DNA of 64,000 nucleotides. It comes from Collimonas sp. OK607 (GTDB lineage Bacteria > Pseudomonadota > Gammaproteobacteria > Burkholderiales > Burkholderiaceae_D). Of this stretch, positions 8,230 to 17,622 are shown one piece after another; the stretch's first letter is position 1; the number at the start of each line of letters is the position of its first letter. Location: contig NZ_FOKF01000021.1 of NCBI RefSeq assembly GCF_900111995.1, forward strand, positions 1-64,000, written 5' to 3'. The notes beneath the pieces are model-generated. The model was given only the letters and a program-made list of their open reading frames with translations, did no database searches and had not been told where the DNA came from. A program made the translations under genes and the position numbers.

Positions 8230-9447
8230 CTATTTGTTCTTGTTGTAGACGTCGACAAATACTGCGGCCAGCAACACCAGGCCCTTGATCACCTGTTGAT
8301 AATCGATACCGATACCCATGATCGACATGCCGTTGTTCATCACACCCATCACGAACGCACCGATCACCGCTCCCATCACCTTGCCGACGCCGCCCGATGC
8401 CGAAGCGCCACCGATGAAGCAAGCTGCGATCACATCCAGTTCAAAGCCGGTACCGGCTTTAGGCGTGGCTGTATTGAGGCGCGCTGCAAAAATCAAACCC
8501 GCCAGCGCAGCCAGCATGCCCATATTGATGAAGGTGTAAAACGATACGCGCGATGTCTTGATACCGGACAGCTTGGCCGCCTTCTCGTTACCGCCGACTG
8601 CATAGATGCGGCGGCCGATGGTGGTCCGGTTGGCGATAAAGGTGTACACCACCATCAGCAGGAACATGATGATCAGTACGTTCGGCATGCCTTTATAAGA
8701 CGCCAGCAAGTAACTGAAGAAAATGATGACGGCGGCAAACACCGCGTTCTTCAAGATGAAGAACACATAAGGCTCGTCTTCCATGCCATGCTTGGTTTGC
8801 TTGTTGCGGGCGCGGACTTTGACGAAAATCATGATAGCGGCAACCACCACGCCTACCAGCAAGGAAGTGATGCGCAAATCGGCGGCGCTGAAAATATCGG
8901 GGATGAAACCCGAGCTCAGCATCTGGAAATCGTCAGGGAACGGCCCTATCGATTGCCCTTGCAGCAGCGCCAGCGTCAGGCCCTTGAACACCAGCATGCC
9001 GGCCAGGGTGACGATGAATGAAGGAATCTTGAAAAACGCCACCCAATATCCCTGCGCCGCGCCGATCACGCCTCCCGCCAGGATGCACAGGATGCTGGCC
9101 AGTACAAAATTCACGTGCAGGTTGACGATCAGCACTGCCGCCAGCGCACCGATGAAACCGACCACCGATCCCACCGACAAATCGATATGGCCGGCCACGA
9201 TCACCATCAGCATGCCCAGCGCCATGATGACGATGTAGCTGTTCTGCAGCACCAGGTTGGTCAGGTTCAGCGGCTCCATCAGGGTGCCGTTGGTCATGTA
9301 CTGGAAAAACGCCATGATCGCGATCAACGACATGAGCATGCCGTATTCGCGCATGTTGTTTTTCAGGAAGCCGCTGTATTCCTTTTGTCCGGCTGCGGGC
9401 TGGGGCCGGTTTTCGCTGGTTGCCGGCGCGATGATATCGTTGTTCAT
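8230..9447 (-). CDS. gguB: Multiple-monosaccharide ABC transporter permease GguB
   Basis: A 405-residue inner-membrane permease of the BPD_transp_2 (ribose/xylose/galactose) family with about ten hydrophobic segments. The motifs GHIDLSVGSVVGFIGAL and NRTTIGRRIYAVGGNEKAAKLSGI are diagnostic of this group. It forms the channel of the ChvE-GguAB importer. The start at 9447 is one base from the gguA stop codon and has GGAGAG 7 bases upstream, inside gguA, so translation is probably coupled. Confidence 0.9.
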   Translation of the reverse strand: MNNDIIAPATSENRPQPAAGQKEYSGFLKNNMREYGMLMSLIAIMAFFQYMTNGTLMEPLNLTNLVLQNSYIVIMALGMLMVIVAGHIDLSVGSVVGFIGALAAVLIVNLHVNFVLASILCILAGGVIGAAQGYWVAFFKIPSFIVTLAGMLVFKGLTLALLQGQSIGPFPDDFQMLSSGFIPDIFSAADLRITSLLVGVVVAAIMIFVKVRARNKQTKHGMEDEPYVFFILKNAVFAAVIIFFSYLLASYKGMPNVLIIMFLLMVVYTFIANRTTIGRRIYAVGGNEKAAKLSGIKTSRVSFYTFINMGMLAALAGLIFAARLNTATPKAGTGFELDVIAACFIGGASASGGVGKVMGAVIGAFVMGVMNNGMSIMGIGIDYQQVIKGLVLLAAVFVDVYNKNK

Positions 9448-9448
9448 T

Positions 9449-10987
9449 TCAGTTCTCTCCGTTCTTCACATTCCGTACTATTGCGCGCATGATTTTTTCC
9501 TGGGATGCTTCCGCGGCCGTCAGTTCGCCGACAAATTTCCCCTCGTTCATGACATAGGTACGGTCGCACATGCCCAGCAGCTCTGGCATTTCCGATGAAA
9601 TCATGATGATGCATTTCCCTTCCCTGGCCAGCTGGTCGATGATGGTATAGATCTCGTACTTGGCGCCGACGTCGATGCCGCGCGTCGGTTCGTCCAGGAT
9701 CAGCACATCGGGGTTGGAAAACAGCCATTTGCTGAGCACTACTTTCTGCTGGTTGCCGCCGGACAGGTTCAGCACTTTCTGGAATACGTTCGAGCAGCGG
9801 ATCTTCAGCTGGCGCCGGTAATCTGCTGCGACCGAATACTCGCGCCCTTCGTCGATCACGCTCCTGTCGGCCACGCCGTCGAGGTTGGCAAGCGTAATAT
9901 TCTTCTTGATGTCCTGGTCCAGGATCAGGCCGTAGCCTTTGCGGTCTTCGGTGACATAGGCGATGCCGTTGTCGATGGCTTTTTGCACCGTGCTGACGTC
10001 GATTTCCTTACCGCGCAAAAATACCTTGCCGCTGATGCGCTGGCCGTAGGCACGGCCGAAAATGCTCATCGCCAGTTCGGTGCGGCCGGCGCCCATCAAG
10101 CCGGCAATACCGACGATCTCGCCTTTCCTGACATGGAAATCGACGCCCTTGATGACCTGGCGTTCCGGATGTATCGGGTGATGTACCTGCCATTGCCTGA
10201 CTTCGAAAATGGTCTCGCCAATATTCGGGGTGCGCTTAGGATAGCGATCCGCCATTTCGCGTCCGACCATGTTCTGGATGATGCGGTCTTCGCTGATCAC
10301 TTCCTTGTGGCAGTCCAGCGTATCGACCGTGGAGCCGTCGCGCAGGATCGTGATCGAATCCGCGACTTTGGAAATTTCATTGAGTTTGTGCGAAATCAGG
10401 ATCGAGGAAATGCCCTGCGCCTTGAGCTCCAGCAGCAAATCCAGCAAGGCGTCGCTGTCGCTTTCATTCAGGCTCGCGGTAGGTTCATCGAGGATCAGCA
10501 GCTTGACCTGTTTCGACAGCGCCTTGGCGATTTCAATCAGCTGTTGCTTGCCGACTCCCAGGTTGGTGATCAGCGTGCTGGGCGATTCCTTCAGGCCGAC
10601 TTTAGCTAGCAGTTCCTTGGTCTTGGCGTATGAAAGTTCCCAGTCGATCACACCGTTCACGGCTTGCTCGTTGCCGAGGAAAATATTCTCTGTAATCGAC
10701 AGCAGGGGCACCAGCGCCAGTTCCTGGTGGATGATGATGATGCCGATTTCTTCGCTGTCTGCGATGCCGTCAAACTGCCGCGCCTTCCCTTCGAAATGAA
10801 TCTCGCCGGTGTAGGACCCGTGCGGATAGACACCGCTCAGCACTTTCATCAAGGTGGATTTTCCGGCGCCGTTTTCGCCGACCACGGCGTGGATTTCGCC
10901 GTTACGGACCGCCAGGTTGACATTGTCTAATGCTTTTACTCCCGGGAATGTCTTCCCGATCCCGCGCATTTCCAGGATGGTTTCCAT
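9449..10987 (-). CDS. gguA: Multiple-monosaccharide ABC transporter ATP-binding protein GguA
   Basis: A 512-residue cytoplasmic ATPase with two ABC domains, as in XylG/MglA. Walker A of the first domain is GENGAGKST at 37-45. The second domain, from about residue 260, carries a degenerate Walker A (GLMGAGRTE), an intact LSGGNQQK signature and [10 protein letters not shown] Walker B. It powers sugar import through GguB. GAGG lies 8-9 bases before the ATG. It follows chvE after a 132-bp gap containing a stable hairpin. Confidence 0.92.
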   Translation of the reverse strand: METILEMRGIGKTFPGVKALDNVNLAVRNGEIHAVVGENGAGKSTLMKVLSGVYPHGSYTGEIHFEGKARQFDGIADSEEIGIIIIHQELALVPLLSITENIFLGNEQAVNGVIDWELSYAKTKELLAKVGLKESPSTLITNLGVGKQQLIEIAKALSKQVKLLILDEPTASLNESDSDALLDLLLELKAQGISSILISHKLNEISKVADSITILRDGSTVDTLDCHKEVISEDRIIQNMVGREMADRYPKRTPNIGETIFEVRQWQVHHPIHPERQVIKGVDFHVRKGEIVGIAGLMGAGRTELAMSIFGRAYGQRISGKVFLRGKEIDVSTVQKAIDNGIAYVTEDRKGYGLILDQDIKKNITLANLDGVADRSVIDEGREYSVAADYRRQLKIRCSNVFQKVLNLSGGNQQKVVLSKWLFSNPDVLILDEPTRGIDVGAKYEIYTIIDQLAREGKCIIMISSEMPELLGMCDRTYVMNEGKFVGELTAAEASQEKIMRAIVRNVKNGEN

Positions 10988-11034
10988 CTGTTGTTACCTC
11001 GCTTACCTCAAACCTTCGCCAGCGCCTGACTCCG

Positions 11035-11070
11035 GGACCTTGCAATGCATTCGTGCACATTGCAAGGTCC
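11035..11070 (-). other. Intercistronic stem-loop between chvE and gguA
   Basis: The arms GGACCTTGCAATG (11035-11047) and CATTGCAAGGTCC (11058-11070) are perfectly complementary. In the minus-strand RNA the loop can fold again on TGCA/TGCA around a CGAA tetraloop. No U-run follows. Such hairpins after binding-protein genes usually protect the upstream message from 3' decay, giving more binding protein than ATPase and permease; that function is inferred. Confidence 0.75.
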
Positions 11071-11119
11071 GGCCAAACAAGACTCTTTATCGCTACGTAT
11101 TGCTACGGTCAGCCGTCAC

Positions 11120-12184
11120 TTATTTGATCTGGGCTTCGGTGTAATAGCCGCTGCCGACCAGTACTGGCTTCCAGTTGGAGACATCGACGCTGACTGGCTT
11201 CAACAGGTAGGAAGGCACGATCTTGACGCCATTGTTATAGGTCTTGGTATCGTTGATGGCAGGCGCTTTTCCGCTCAGCATGGCGTCAACCATGCCGACC
11301 GTCACCTTGGCCAGTTCACGTGTGTCCTTGAACACAGTCTGGCGCTGTTCGCCGCGCACGATGGATTTCACGGAAGGGACTTCGGCGTCCTGCCCGGTCA
11401 CCACTGGCATCGGCGACTTCGGTGTGCCGTAGCCTACGCCTTTGAGCGACGACAGGATGCCGATGCTGATGCCGTCATACGGCGACAGCACTGCGTCCAC
11501 ATGGGCGTTGCCGTAGTAAGCGCTAAGCAGGTTATCCATGCGAGCCTGGGCTACCGCGCCATCCCAGCGCAAGGTCGAAACCTTGTCCATGCCAGTCTGT
11601 TTGCTGCGCACTACCAGCTTGCCTTTGTCGATATACGGCTGCAGTACCGACATCGCGCCGTTGTAGAAGAAGAAGGCATTGTTATCGTCAGCCGAACCGC
11701 CAAACAGTTCGATATTGAACGGACCCTTGCCACCCTTCAGGTCCAGCGCTTTTTCGATATAGCCGGCTTGCAGGACACCGACCTGGAAATTGTCGAAGGT
11801 AGCGTAGTAGTCGACGTTCTTGGAGTTGCGGATCAGGCGATCGTAGGCAATGACCTTGACGCCTTTGTCGGCGGCTTTTTGCAGAGCATTCGACAATGTC
11901 GTGCCGTCAATCGCGGCGATCACCAAGACCTTGACGCCTTTGGTAATCATGTTTTCGATCTGCGCCAGCTGGTTCGGGATGTCGTCCTCGGCATACTGCA
12001 GATCGGTCTTGTAACCTTTTTCCTTGAATACCTTGACCATGTTGTCGCCGTCGGCAATCCAGCGCGCGGATGATTTAGTCGGCATCGAAATGCCGATCGG
12101 GCCCTTCTCCTGCGCACCAGCCTGGGACACCAGGCCGAACACGCCAATCATCAATCCAACAATCGTCGTTTTAATCATTCTCAC
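11120..12184 (-). CDS. chvE: ChvE-like periplasmic monosaccharide-binding protein
   Basis: A 354-residue type I periplasmic binding protein with a signal peptide (cleavage after SQAGA, near residue 24) and the ChvE-type mature start beginning [14 protein letters not shown]. ChvE binds arabinose, galactose, glucose and related sugars and feeds the GguAB importer. The AAGGAG box lies 7 bases from a GTG at 12184 but 13 bases from the in-frame ATG at 12178, so GTG is the better start. This is the first gene of the cluster; the promoter region upstream carries several GATATC-centred sites shared with the gbpR promoter. Confidence 0.9.
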   Translation of the reverse strand: MRMIKTTIVGLMIGVFGLVSQAGAQEKGPIGISMPTKSSARWIADGDNMVKVFKEKGYKTDLQYAEDDIPNQLAQIENMITKGVKVLVIAAIDGTTLSNALQKAADKGVKVIAYDRLIRNSKNVDYYATFDNFQVGVLQAGYIEKALDLKGGKGPFNIELFGGSADDNNAFFFYNGAMSVLQPYIDKGKLVVRSKQTGMDKVSTLRWDGAVAQARMDNLLSAYYGNAHVDAVLSPYDGISIGILSSLKGVGYGTPKSPMPVVTGQDAEVPSVKSIVRGEQRQTVFKDTRELAKVTVGMVDAMLSGKAPAINDTKTYNNGVKIVPSYLLKPVSVDVSNWKPVLVGSGYYTEAQIK

Positions 12185-12630
12185 AGCTTGTCTCCTTTAG
12201 TTATTTTGATCTTGGGTCAGAACATTGTGAAGCGCTTGCTTTAATTGACTTAATTAGTACTCATGTGACCGGTTGTCGAATGGCTGGTGACTGCATATTA
12301 CTCATATTGCAGACATGCAACCATCAATATGGACCCAATACAGACCTTCTACCGCTGAATCTCCTCGCCATCTTACGAACATCAGTGATATCAAACAAAT
12401 GAATTTTTTCGTGATTTCGATATCTTTTTCAATATCAAAATAGTGAAGGGGAAAATTCCACGGAAGCCTTTCCGCCATCAATCACAAGAGAATAAATACC
12501 GATGCCAGTGTAAAAACACTTGGCTGGTCTTACTAATCACTTTTTTATCACAACCGATATCCATTTTGATATCAATCGTATAGCTGTGAGATGTTGCACA
12601 AGGTGAATTTGGCTGATTTGGCCGATATTT
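12185..12630. promoter_or_regulatory. chvE upstream region with clustered GATATC-centred sites
   Basis: This 446-bp AT-rich gap between chvE and the yeiE-like gene contains no credible coding frame. GATATC palindromes occur at 12387-12392, 12419-12424, 12556-12561 and 12568-12573. The first lies in TGATATCAAACAAATGAATT (from 12386), which matches the gbpR/porin motif at 655 nearly base for base. The last lies in TGATATCAATCG (12567-12578). They are candidate operators for the GbpR-like regulator. Confidence 0.6.
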
Positions 12631-13521
12631 TCAGGACCAGCTACGGCAGTAAGCCAGGAACTGCATCAGCCGCAGCGACAGCATTTTGTGCTTGCTGTGA
12701 ATCAGGTAGAAGTGCCTGTGCAATCTCGGCAATGATGTCTTCAGTTCAACTAGCCGCCCGCTTTGCAGGAAATCCGCCACCACCGCATGCGACAGGCAAC
12801 TGACGCCAAGACCGGCTGCAGTGGCGTGTTTGATGGCTTCCGAATTGCCGAATTCATAGCTTTGCCGTAAATGATGCAGATGCGGCAACAAGACCTGCTC
12901 GACCGCTTCACGCGTGCCGGAGCCCGGCTCGCGCAGCAGCCACTCGGCTTCGCGCAACTGCGTCACGCCGACTTTCTTTTCGCCTCCGGCCAACGGATGC
13001 TGCGGCGAGGCGACAATCAGCAACTCATCGACCATCCACGGCTCTACCTGCAGATCTGCAGCATGGGTCGGGCCTTCAATCAGGCCGACATCGACTTCAA
13101 AATTGACCACTGCGGCGACGATATCGGCCGTGTTGGCAATCGTCACCCGCACTTGCAGTTCACTGTGCTGCTGACGGTAAGCCGCAATCATCGATGGCAG
13201 CAGATAACTGCCGATCGTGGTGCTGGAGCCGATTTGCAAGCCGCCGCCCTGCGCCATGCCTGGCGTCAGGAATTGCTGTTCTATGGTCTTGGCGGCATCT
13301 ACCACCTGCCCCGCCTGCGGCAATAGCAGGCGGCCGTTATCGTTGAGGATAAGGCGCTTGCCGACGCGATCGAATAAACGGCAATCCAGCAGGTTTTCAA
13401 GCTCGTTCAAGGCGGCGCTGGTTGCCGATTGCGACAGTGCGACTTGTTCTGCCGCGGCTGTCGTGCTGCCGGAATGGGCGACAGCCAGGAATATCTGCAA
13501 TTGTCTGATGGTGAGACGCAT
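12631..13521 (-). CDS. yeiE: LysR-family regulator, YeiE/CysL-like
   Basis: A 296-residue LysR regulator: helix-turn-helix at about residues 15-65 (TTAAAEQVALSQSATSAAL) and a CysB-type effector domain with the GSSTTIGSYLLP strand and GLIEGP motif. YeiE-type regulators respond to sulfite and sit divergent from yeiH, as here. The 155-bp gap between the two genes holds an inverted repeat with half-site ATCTACCT. The regulator probably controls yeiH and itself. Confidence 0.82.
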   Translation of the reverse strand: MRLTIRQLQIFLAVAHSGSTTAAAEQVALSQSATSAALNELENLLDCRLFDRVGKRLILNDNGRLLLPQAGQVVDAAKTIEQQFLTPGMAQGGGLQIGSSTTIGSYLLPSMIAAYRQQHSELQVRVTIANTADIVAAVVNFEVDVGLIEGPTHAADLQVEPWMVDELLIVASPQHPLAGGEKKVGVTQLREAEWLLREPGSGTREAVEQVLLPHLHHLRQSYEFGNSEAIKHATAAGLGVSCLSHAVVADFLQSGRLVELKTSLPRLHRHFYLIHSKHKMLSLRLMQFLAYCRSWS

Positions 13522-13572
13522 CGTGGCCGGCCTCCGTATGGGATAAATAGCAATGATTGTCTGCAGATGCTT

Positions 13573-13612
13573 ATCTACCTAGATACCAATCTACCTACAT
13601 AACAGGTAGATT
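13573..13612. promoter_or_regulatory. Candidate YeiE operator
   Basis: AATCTACCT (13588-13596) and AGGTAGATT (13604-13612) form a perfect 9-bp inverted repeat with a 7-base spacer. A third half-site ATCTACCT starts at 13573, 16 bp away, close to one and a half helical turns. The position between divergent yeiE and yeiH is typical for a LysR site. No experimental motif is known to me for comparison. Confidence 0.65.
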
Positions 13613-13703
13613 ATACAAAATTAATCCGTTTTTCTTTTAGATATCAAATCGTTATAGTGATTTCCATAGCGGCATCGTGCCGCATACGATTGGAAGTCCT
13701 CAA

Positions 13704-14819
13704 ATGAACACATCTTCCTCGACGCTGACAGCCACAGCAAGTCCATCGATAGCCCAACCCTCGCGACTGGCCGGACTGGCCTTGAGCGCACTGATTGCCG
13801 CCGTAGCGATTGCTGCGATCAGGATAGACTGGCTGCAGGCGCATGGCTTCAGCGCATTGACTCTCGCCATCGTGATCGGCATGCTGGTCGGTAACCTGGG
13901 TTATCGGCGGATCGCTCCGCCCTGCACACCCGGCGTAAATTTTTCCAAACAAAACTTGCTTCGGCTAGGGATAATCTTGTACGGTTTCCGGCTGACATTC
14001 CAGGATATCGGCCATGTCGGACTGAGCGGCGTATTGATCGATGCCTTGGTCTTGTGCTCGACCTTTAGCATTGCAGTACTGCTTGGCACGCGCGTATTCA
14101 AGCTCGATCGCGAAACCGCCATGCTGATCGGCGCCGGCAGCTCGATTTGCGGCGCTGCTGCGGTGATGGCAACCGAGCCGGTGCTGCGGGCGCAGCCGGC
14201 ACAGGTAACAGTGGCGGTGGCAACCGTGGTGGTATTCGGTTCGCTGGCGATATTTCTTTATCCGCTGCTGTACCAGCTCAATCTGCACTGGCATTTCCTG
14301 GCAGCCTCGCCGCTGGCCTTTGGCATCTATACCGGATCCACGGTGCATGAAGTCGCGCAAGTGGTGGCTGCAGCCCGCGCAATCAGCCCCGATGCAGCCA
14401 ATACCGCAGTAATCGCCAAGATGGTGAGAGTGATGATGCTGGCGCCGTTCCTGATGCTTCTCTCCGCTTATATTTCAAAGAAAGGCGCTAAGAAAACAAC
14501 CACGGCAAAGAATGAAAAAGCGGACGGCACTATCAAGCGTGGCGCCGGCGGCTTGGCCATTCCATGGTTTGCATTTGGTTTTGTCGCCGTCGTAGCGTTC
14601 AATTCGATGAACCTGTTGCCGGGCACGCTGGTGTCGCATATCAACGATGTGGACAACGCCTTGCTGGCAATGGCGATGGCAGCGCTAGGCATATCGACCC
14701 AATTCTCTTCGCTGCGCACTGCAGGAATCAAGCCATTGATGTTTGCGGCCGTATTGTTCGGCTGGCTGATCGTCGGCGGCGCCTTGATCAACACGCTGGT
14801 GCTGCGCGTATTCGCCTGA
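13704..14819 (+). CDS. yeiH: YeiH family inner-membrane protein, putative sulfate exporter
   Basis: A 371-residue integral membrane protein of the YeiH family (conserved hypothetical 698, UPF0324) with about ten hydrophobic segments and the conserved GAGSSICGAAAV and FGIYTGSTVHEVAQV stretches. The family is annotated as putative sulfate exporters on indirect grounds. The ATG at 13704 has GGAAG 7 bases upstream; a GTG at 13677 in frame is possible but unsupported. Regulated most likely by the divergent YeiE-like protein. Confidence 0.85.
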   Translation: MNTSSSTLTATASPSIAQPSRLAGLALSALIAAVAIAAIRIDWLQAHGFSALTLAIVIGMLVGNLGYRRIAPPCTPGVNFSKQNLLRLGIILYGFRLTFQDIGHVGLSGVLIDALVLCSTFSIAVLLGTRVFKLDRETAMLIGAGSSICGAAAVMATEPVLRAQPAQVTVAVATVVVFGSLAIFLYPLLYQLNLHWHFLAASPLAFGIYTGSTVHEVAQVVAAARAISPDAANTAVIAKMVRVMMLAPFLMLLSAYISKKGAKKTTTAKNEKADGTIKRGAGGLAIPWFAFGFVAVVAFNSMNLLPGTLVSHINDVDNALLAMAMAALGISTQFSSLRTAGIKPLMFAAVLFGWLIVGGALINTLVLRVFA

Positions 14820-14829
14820 AGTGACTTAC

Positions 14830-14853
14830 GGGCGGAGCAACAAAGCCCCGCCC
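14830..14853. terminator. Possible bidirectional terminator hairpin
   Basis: GGGCGG (14830-14835) pairs with CCGCCC (14848-14853) between the convergent yeiH and porin genes. There is no U-run on either side, so it is only a weak candidate. Confidence 0.35.
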
Positions 14854-14911
14854 CGTACTACTTGCTATTACTGCTTGCTATTAACTGCTTACTTGCCAAC
14901 CTTTGCCAGAA

Positions 14912-16024
14912 TCAGAACTTGTGACGCAAGCCTACGCGCAATACGTTCTGGCTGCTGTCATCCGCTGGTGAGTTGGCGTATGCACCGTTGATCACGCCTG
15001 GATTGACGACGTCGTTGGCGCGCTGATTGCTGTACATCGCGTACACGTCAGTGCGTTTCGACAAGTAGTAATCAACCCCGAGGTTCAACTGAGTCGTCTT
15101 GCCCTTGGTCGGGCCCAGTGTTTTACGGCTGATATCGGCACGGTCGTAAATCACACTTGCCAGCAGATGCAGGTTACCCGACAGCGCATAATCCACACCC
15201 AGATCGAAGATATTGGCTTTGGTCGCGGTAGTGATATTAACCAGGCCGGTAGCTGCCAATGCGGTCGCCAATGGACGTTTTGTTTGCGACCATGCGCCAT
15301 AGATCTTGGCCGGGCCGGCTTGGTAGCTGGCGCCGAGGGTGAAGGTTTTCAGGTCGGTGTCGCCGGCCTTGGTCGGCAACGCATCGGCCGCCAGTTTAGT
15401 CTGGAAGTAACCCAGGCCGATACCGAACGGACCATTCGCATAGTTCGCTCCCAGGCCGAAAGCCTGGCCAGCGGAGGTTTGACCTGCAACTTCGCCGAAA
15501 CCGTAGAACAAGCTACCGTTGAAGCCGCTGTAATTGGCGCTGTCGTAGCGAATCGAGTTATTGGTGCGGGTGCCGGAAATGCGGTCCAGATTGTTGAAGT
15601 GGCCGCCTTTGACGCCGTTACCGCCGAATGTCTGCACCGACGTATACTTGTTACCGATGTCTTCCAGATAATCGGTTTGACGGCCGATGGTGACAGTACC
15701 GAAGCTGCCGGACAGGCCGACTACCGATTTACGATCAAACAATGTGTTGGCAGTGGCCAAAGAGCCGTCGTCAGCATTGAAACCGTTTTCCAGTTGGAAA
15801 ATCGCTTTCAAGCCGCCGCCCAGATCTTCCGATCCCTTGAAGCCGATACGGGAAGTCGACAAATCGCCTGAATCGACGCTGAAACGGCTATTGTTTTTCG
15901 GGCCGACTTTGCTGGTGTACGTCAGGCTGGCATCAACCACGCCGTAGATGGTGACGTTGGTTTGTGCTTGTGCATTAGCGCCGATCAGGCCGAGGGCGGC
16001 TAGTGCGAATACGGTCTTTTTCAT
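14912..16024 (-). CDS. Gram-negative porin, Omp32-type
   Basis: A 370-residue outer-membrane porin. The signal peptide (residues 1-21, MKK...ANAQAQ) is followed by NVTIYGVVDASLTY, then GFKGSEDLGGGLKAIFQLE and the constriction-loop region, ending with the porin C-terminal motif VGLRHKF, where the final Phe is the BAM recognition residue. It forms a trimeric diffusion channel. A GGGT ribosome-binding site lies just before the ATG. The upstream gap carries three phased TGTTAC repeats that may bind an OmpR-class regulator. Confidence 0.93.
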   Translation of the reverse strand: MKKTVFALAALGLIGANAQAQTNVTIYGVVDASLTYTSKVGPKNNSRFSVDSGDLSTSRIGFKGSEDLGGGLKAIFQLENGFNADDGSLATANTLFDRKSVVGLSGSFGTVTIGRQTDYLEDIGNKYTSVQTFGGNGVKGGHFNNLDRISGTRTNNSIRYDSANYSGFNGSLFYGFGEVAGQTSAGQAFGLGANYANGPFGIGLGYFQTKLAADALPTKAGDTDLKTFTLGASYQAGPAKIYGAWSQTKRPLATALAATGLVNITTATKANIFDLGVDYALSGNLHLLASVIYDRADISRKTLGPTKGKTTQLNLGVDYYLSKRTDVYAMYSNQRANDVVNPGVINGAYANSPADDSSQNVLRVGLRHKF

Positions 16025-16427
16025 TTCTACCCTTTGTTAATATATAAATAATTTTATTCCGATGTCCTGCCTGAAGATTTTCACAACGCGTGTTACAGGT
16101 GTTACTGATTGTTACAAGCTGAACGGCGTAGATATTACCTATCTACAAGAAAATTGCATTGATTTTTGATGATTTATTGAAAAGAAATGAAAATTTAATA
16201 GATGTTGCTGATTTATGTTGTTTTTTAACAGCCGTTTATGACATTTATGACTTGGCATATGCGTTATTCAACTAAGCGTATAGTGAAAAGCATCGGCAGC
16301 ACGCACTGATCGGGCATCGCCGAAAAATATTTCATCCCAGCATCAACATCGATTGATCAATCAATTAATCAATTAAGCAATTGACCGATACCGGTTCGTC
16401 GTTCCATCTCACAAGAAGGGAAATGCC
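16025..16427. promoter_or_regulatory. Divergent porin/aldehyde reductase promoter region with phased TGTTAC repeats
   Basis: This 403-bp gap has no credible gene. TGTTAC occurs at 16091, 16100 and 16110, each about one helical turn apart, 67-92 bp before the porin start. This spacing is like tandem half-sites of OmpR-class response regulators. Near the other end, 16351-16384 is a string of ATCAATTA-type repeats (GATTGATCAATCAATTAATC and on), 44 bp before the reductase start, with no assigned role. Confidence 0.45.
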
Positions 16428-17495
16428 ATGCTTAAAGCCGTTGGATATGCCGCGCAGACTGCGCAAACACCTCTTGCTCCGTTCAGTTTCGATCGCCGCC
16501 AACCGGGGCCCCACGATGTCCAGATCGAGATACTGTTTTGCGGGGTATGCCATTCCGATTTGCATACCGTACGTAACGAGTGGCACAACACCGTATACCC
16601 GGCGCTGCCGGGGCATGAAATAGTCGGCCGGGTGACCAAGGTCGGCGAGCACGTCAGGCACTTCAAGGCAGGCGATCTGGCCGGCGTCGGCTGTATGGTC
16701 GACTCCTGCCAGCACTGTCCGAGTTGCGCCGAAGGGCTGGAGCAGTATTGCGAAAATGGCTTTACCGGCACTTATAACGCTCCGGATAAGCATAATGGTG
16801 GCGTGACTTATGGTGGTTATGCCAACAATATCGTAGTCGACGAAAAATTTGTCTTGCGCATTTCCGACAAACTTGATCCAGCTGGCGCGGCGCCGCTGCT
16901 GTGCGCCGGCATCACCACTTATTCACCGCTGCGGCATTGGAAAGTCGGTAAAGGTCATAAGGTCGGTATCGTCGGTTTGGGTGGGCTGGGTCATATGGGC
17001 GTGAAGATCGCCCACGCGATGGGTGCGCATGTGGTGTTGTTTACTACGTCGCCGAACAAGATCGACGATGCGTTGCGCCTGGGCGCCGACGAAGTCGTGA
17101 TTTCCAAGGTTCCGAAGCAGATGGAGGTACACGCCAACAGTTTTGACTTCATCCTCAATACCGTGGCGGCGCCGCACAACCTGGATGCGTTCCTGGATCT
17201 GCTGAAGCGCGACGGCGCCATGACGCTGGTAGGTGCGCCGGCCGAATCGCATCCGTCGCCCAACGTGTTCAACCTGATCATGAAGCGGCGCACCCTGGCC
17301 GGATCGCTGATCGGCGGTATCAAGGAAACCCAGGAAATGCTGGATTTCTGCGCAGAGCACGGGATCGTCTCGGATATCGAAATGATCGCGATCCAGGATA
17401 TCAACCAGGCTTACGAGCGGATGTTGAAGAGCGATGTCAAATATCGCTTTGTGATTGATATGGCGTCATTGCAGCGCGACACGGCTGCCGGCTGA
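16428..17495 (+). CDS. NAD(P)-dependent zinc alcohol dehydrogenase, YahK-like aldehyde reductase
   Basis: A 355-residue medium-chain dehydrogenase of the cinnamyl-alcohol-dehydrogenase branch. Catalytic zinc ligands are in GVCHSDLH and PGHE; four structural-zinc cysteines lie in the SCQHCPSCAEGLEQYC segment; the Rossmann loop is GLGGLGHMG. YahK-type enzymes reduce a broad range of aldehydes with NADPH in the cytoplasm. It stands alone, ending 11 bp before REPIN copy B and converging on rpiA. The A-rich GAAGGGAA signal precedes the ATG. Confidence 0.88.
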   Translation: MLKAVGYAAQTAQTPLAPFSFDRRQPGPHDVQIEILFCGVCHSDLHTVRNEWHNTVYPALPGHEIVGRVTKVGEHVRHFKAGDLAGVGCMVDSCQHCPSCAEGLEQYCENGFTGTYNAPDKHNGGVTYGGYANNIVVDEKFVLRISDKLDPAGAAPLLCAGITTYSPLRHWKVGKGHKVGIVGLGGLGHMGVKIAHAMGAHVVLFTTSPNKIDDALRLGADEVVISKVPKQMEVHANSFDFILNTVAAPHNLDAFLDLLKRDGAMTLVGAPAESHPSPNVFNLIMKRRTLAGSLIGGIKETQEMLDFCAEHGIVSDIEMIAIQDINQAYERMLKSDVKYRFVIDMASLQRDTAAG

Positions 17496-17506
17496 CAAGA
17501 AAGGAT

Positions 17507-17616
17507 GTAGGGTGGGCACGCCTTTGTGCCCACGCGTGAACTCACCCCATGTATATGCCAATTTCTGCACTCCGGTTATCGCGGTCCGCGTGGGCACAAA
17601 GGCGTGCCCACCCTAC
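17507..17616. repeat. REPIN-like element, copy B
   Basis: Paired REP units GTAGGGTGGGCACGCCTTTG at 17507 and its reverse complement ending at 17616, separated by a non-conserved spacer. It fills the gap between the convergent adh and rpiA genes. Confidence 0.88.
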
Positions 17617-17622
17617 GTAGAA

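Noticed and set aside
16351-16384. TTGATCAATCAA-type string as an FNR box for the aldehyde reductase
   Set aside because: The half-sites are 2 bases apart instead of 4, and the string is part of a simple AT-rich repeat.
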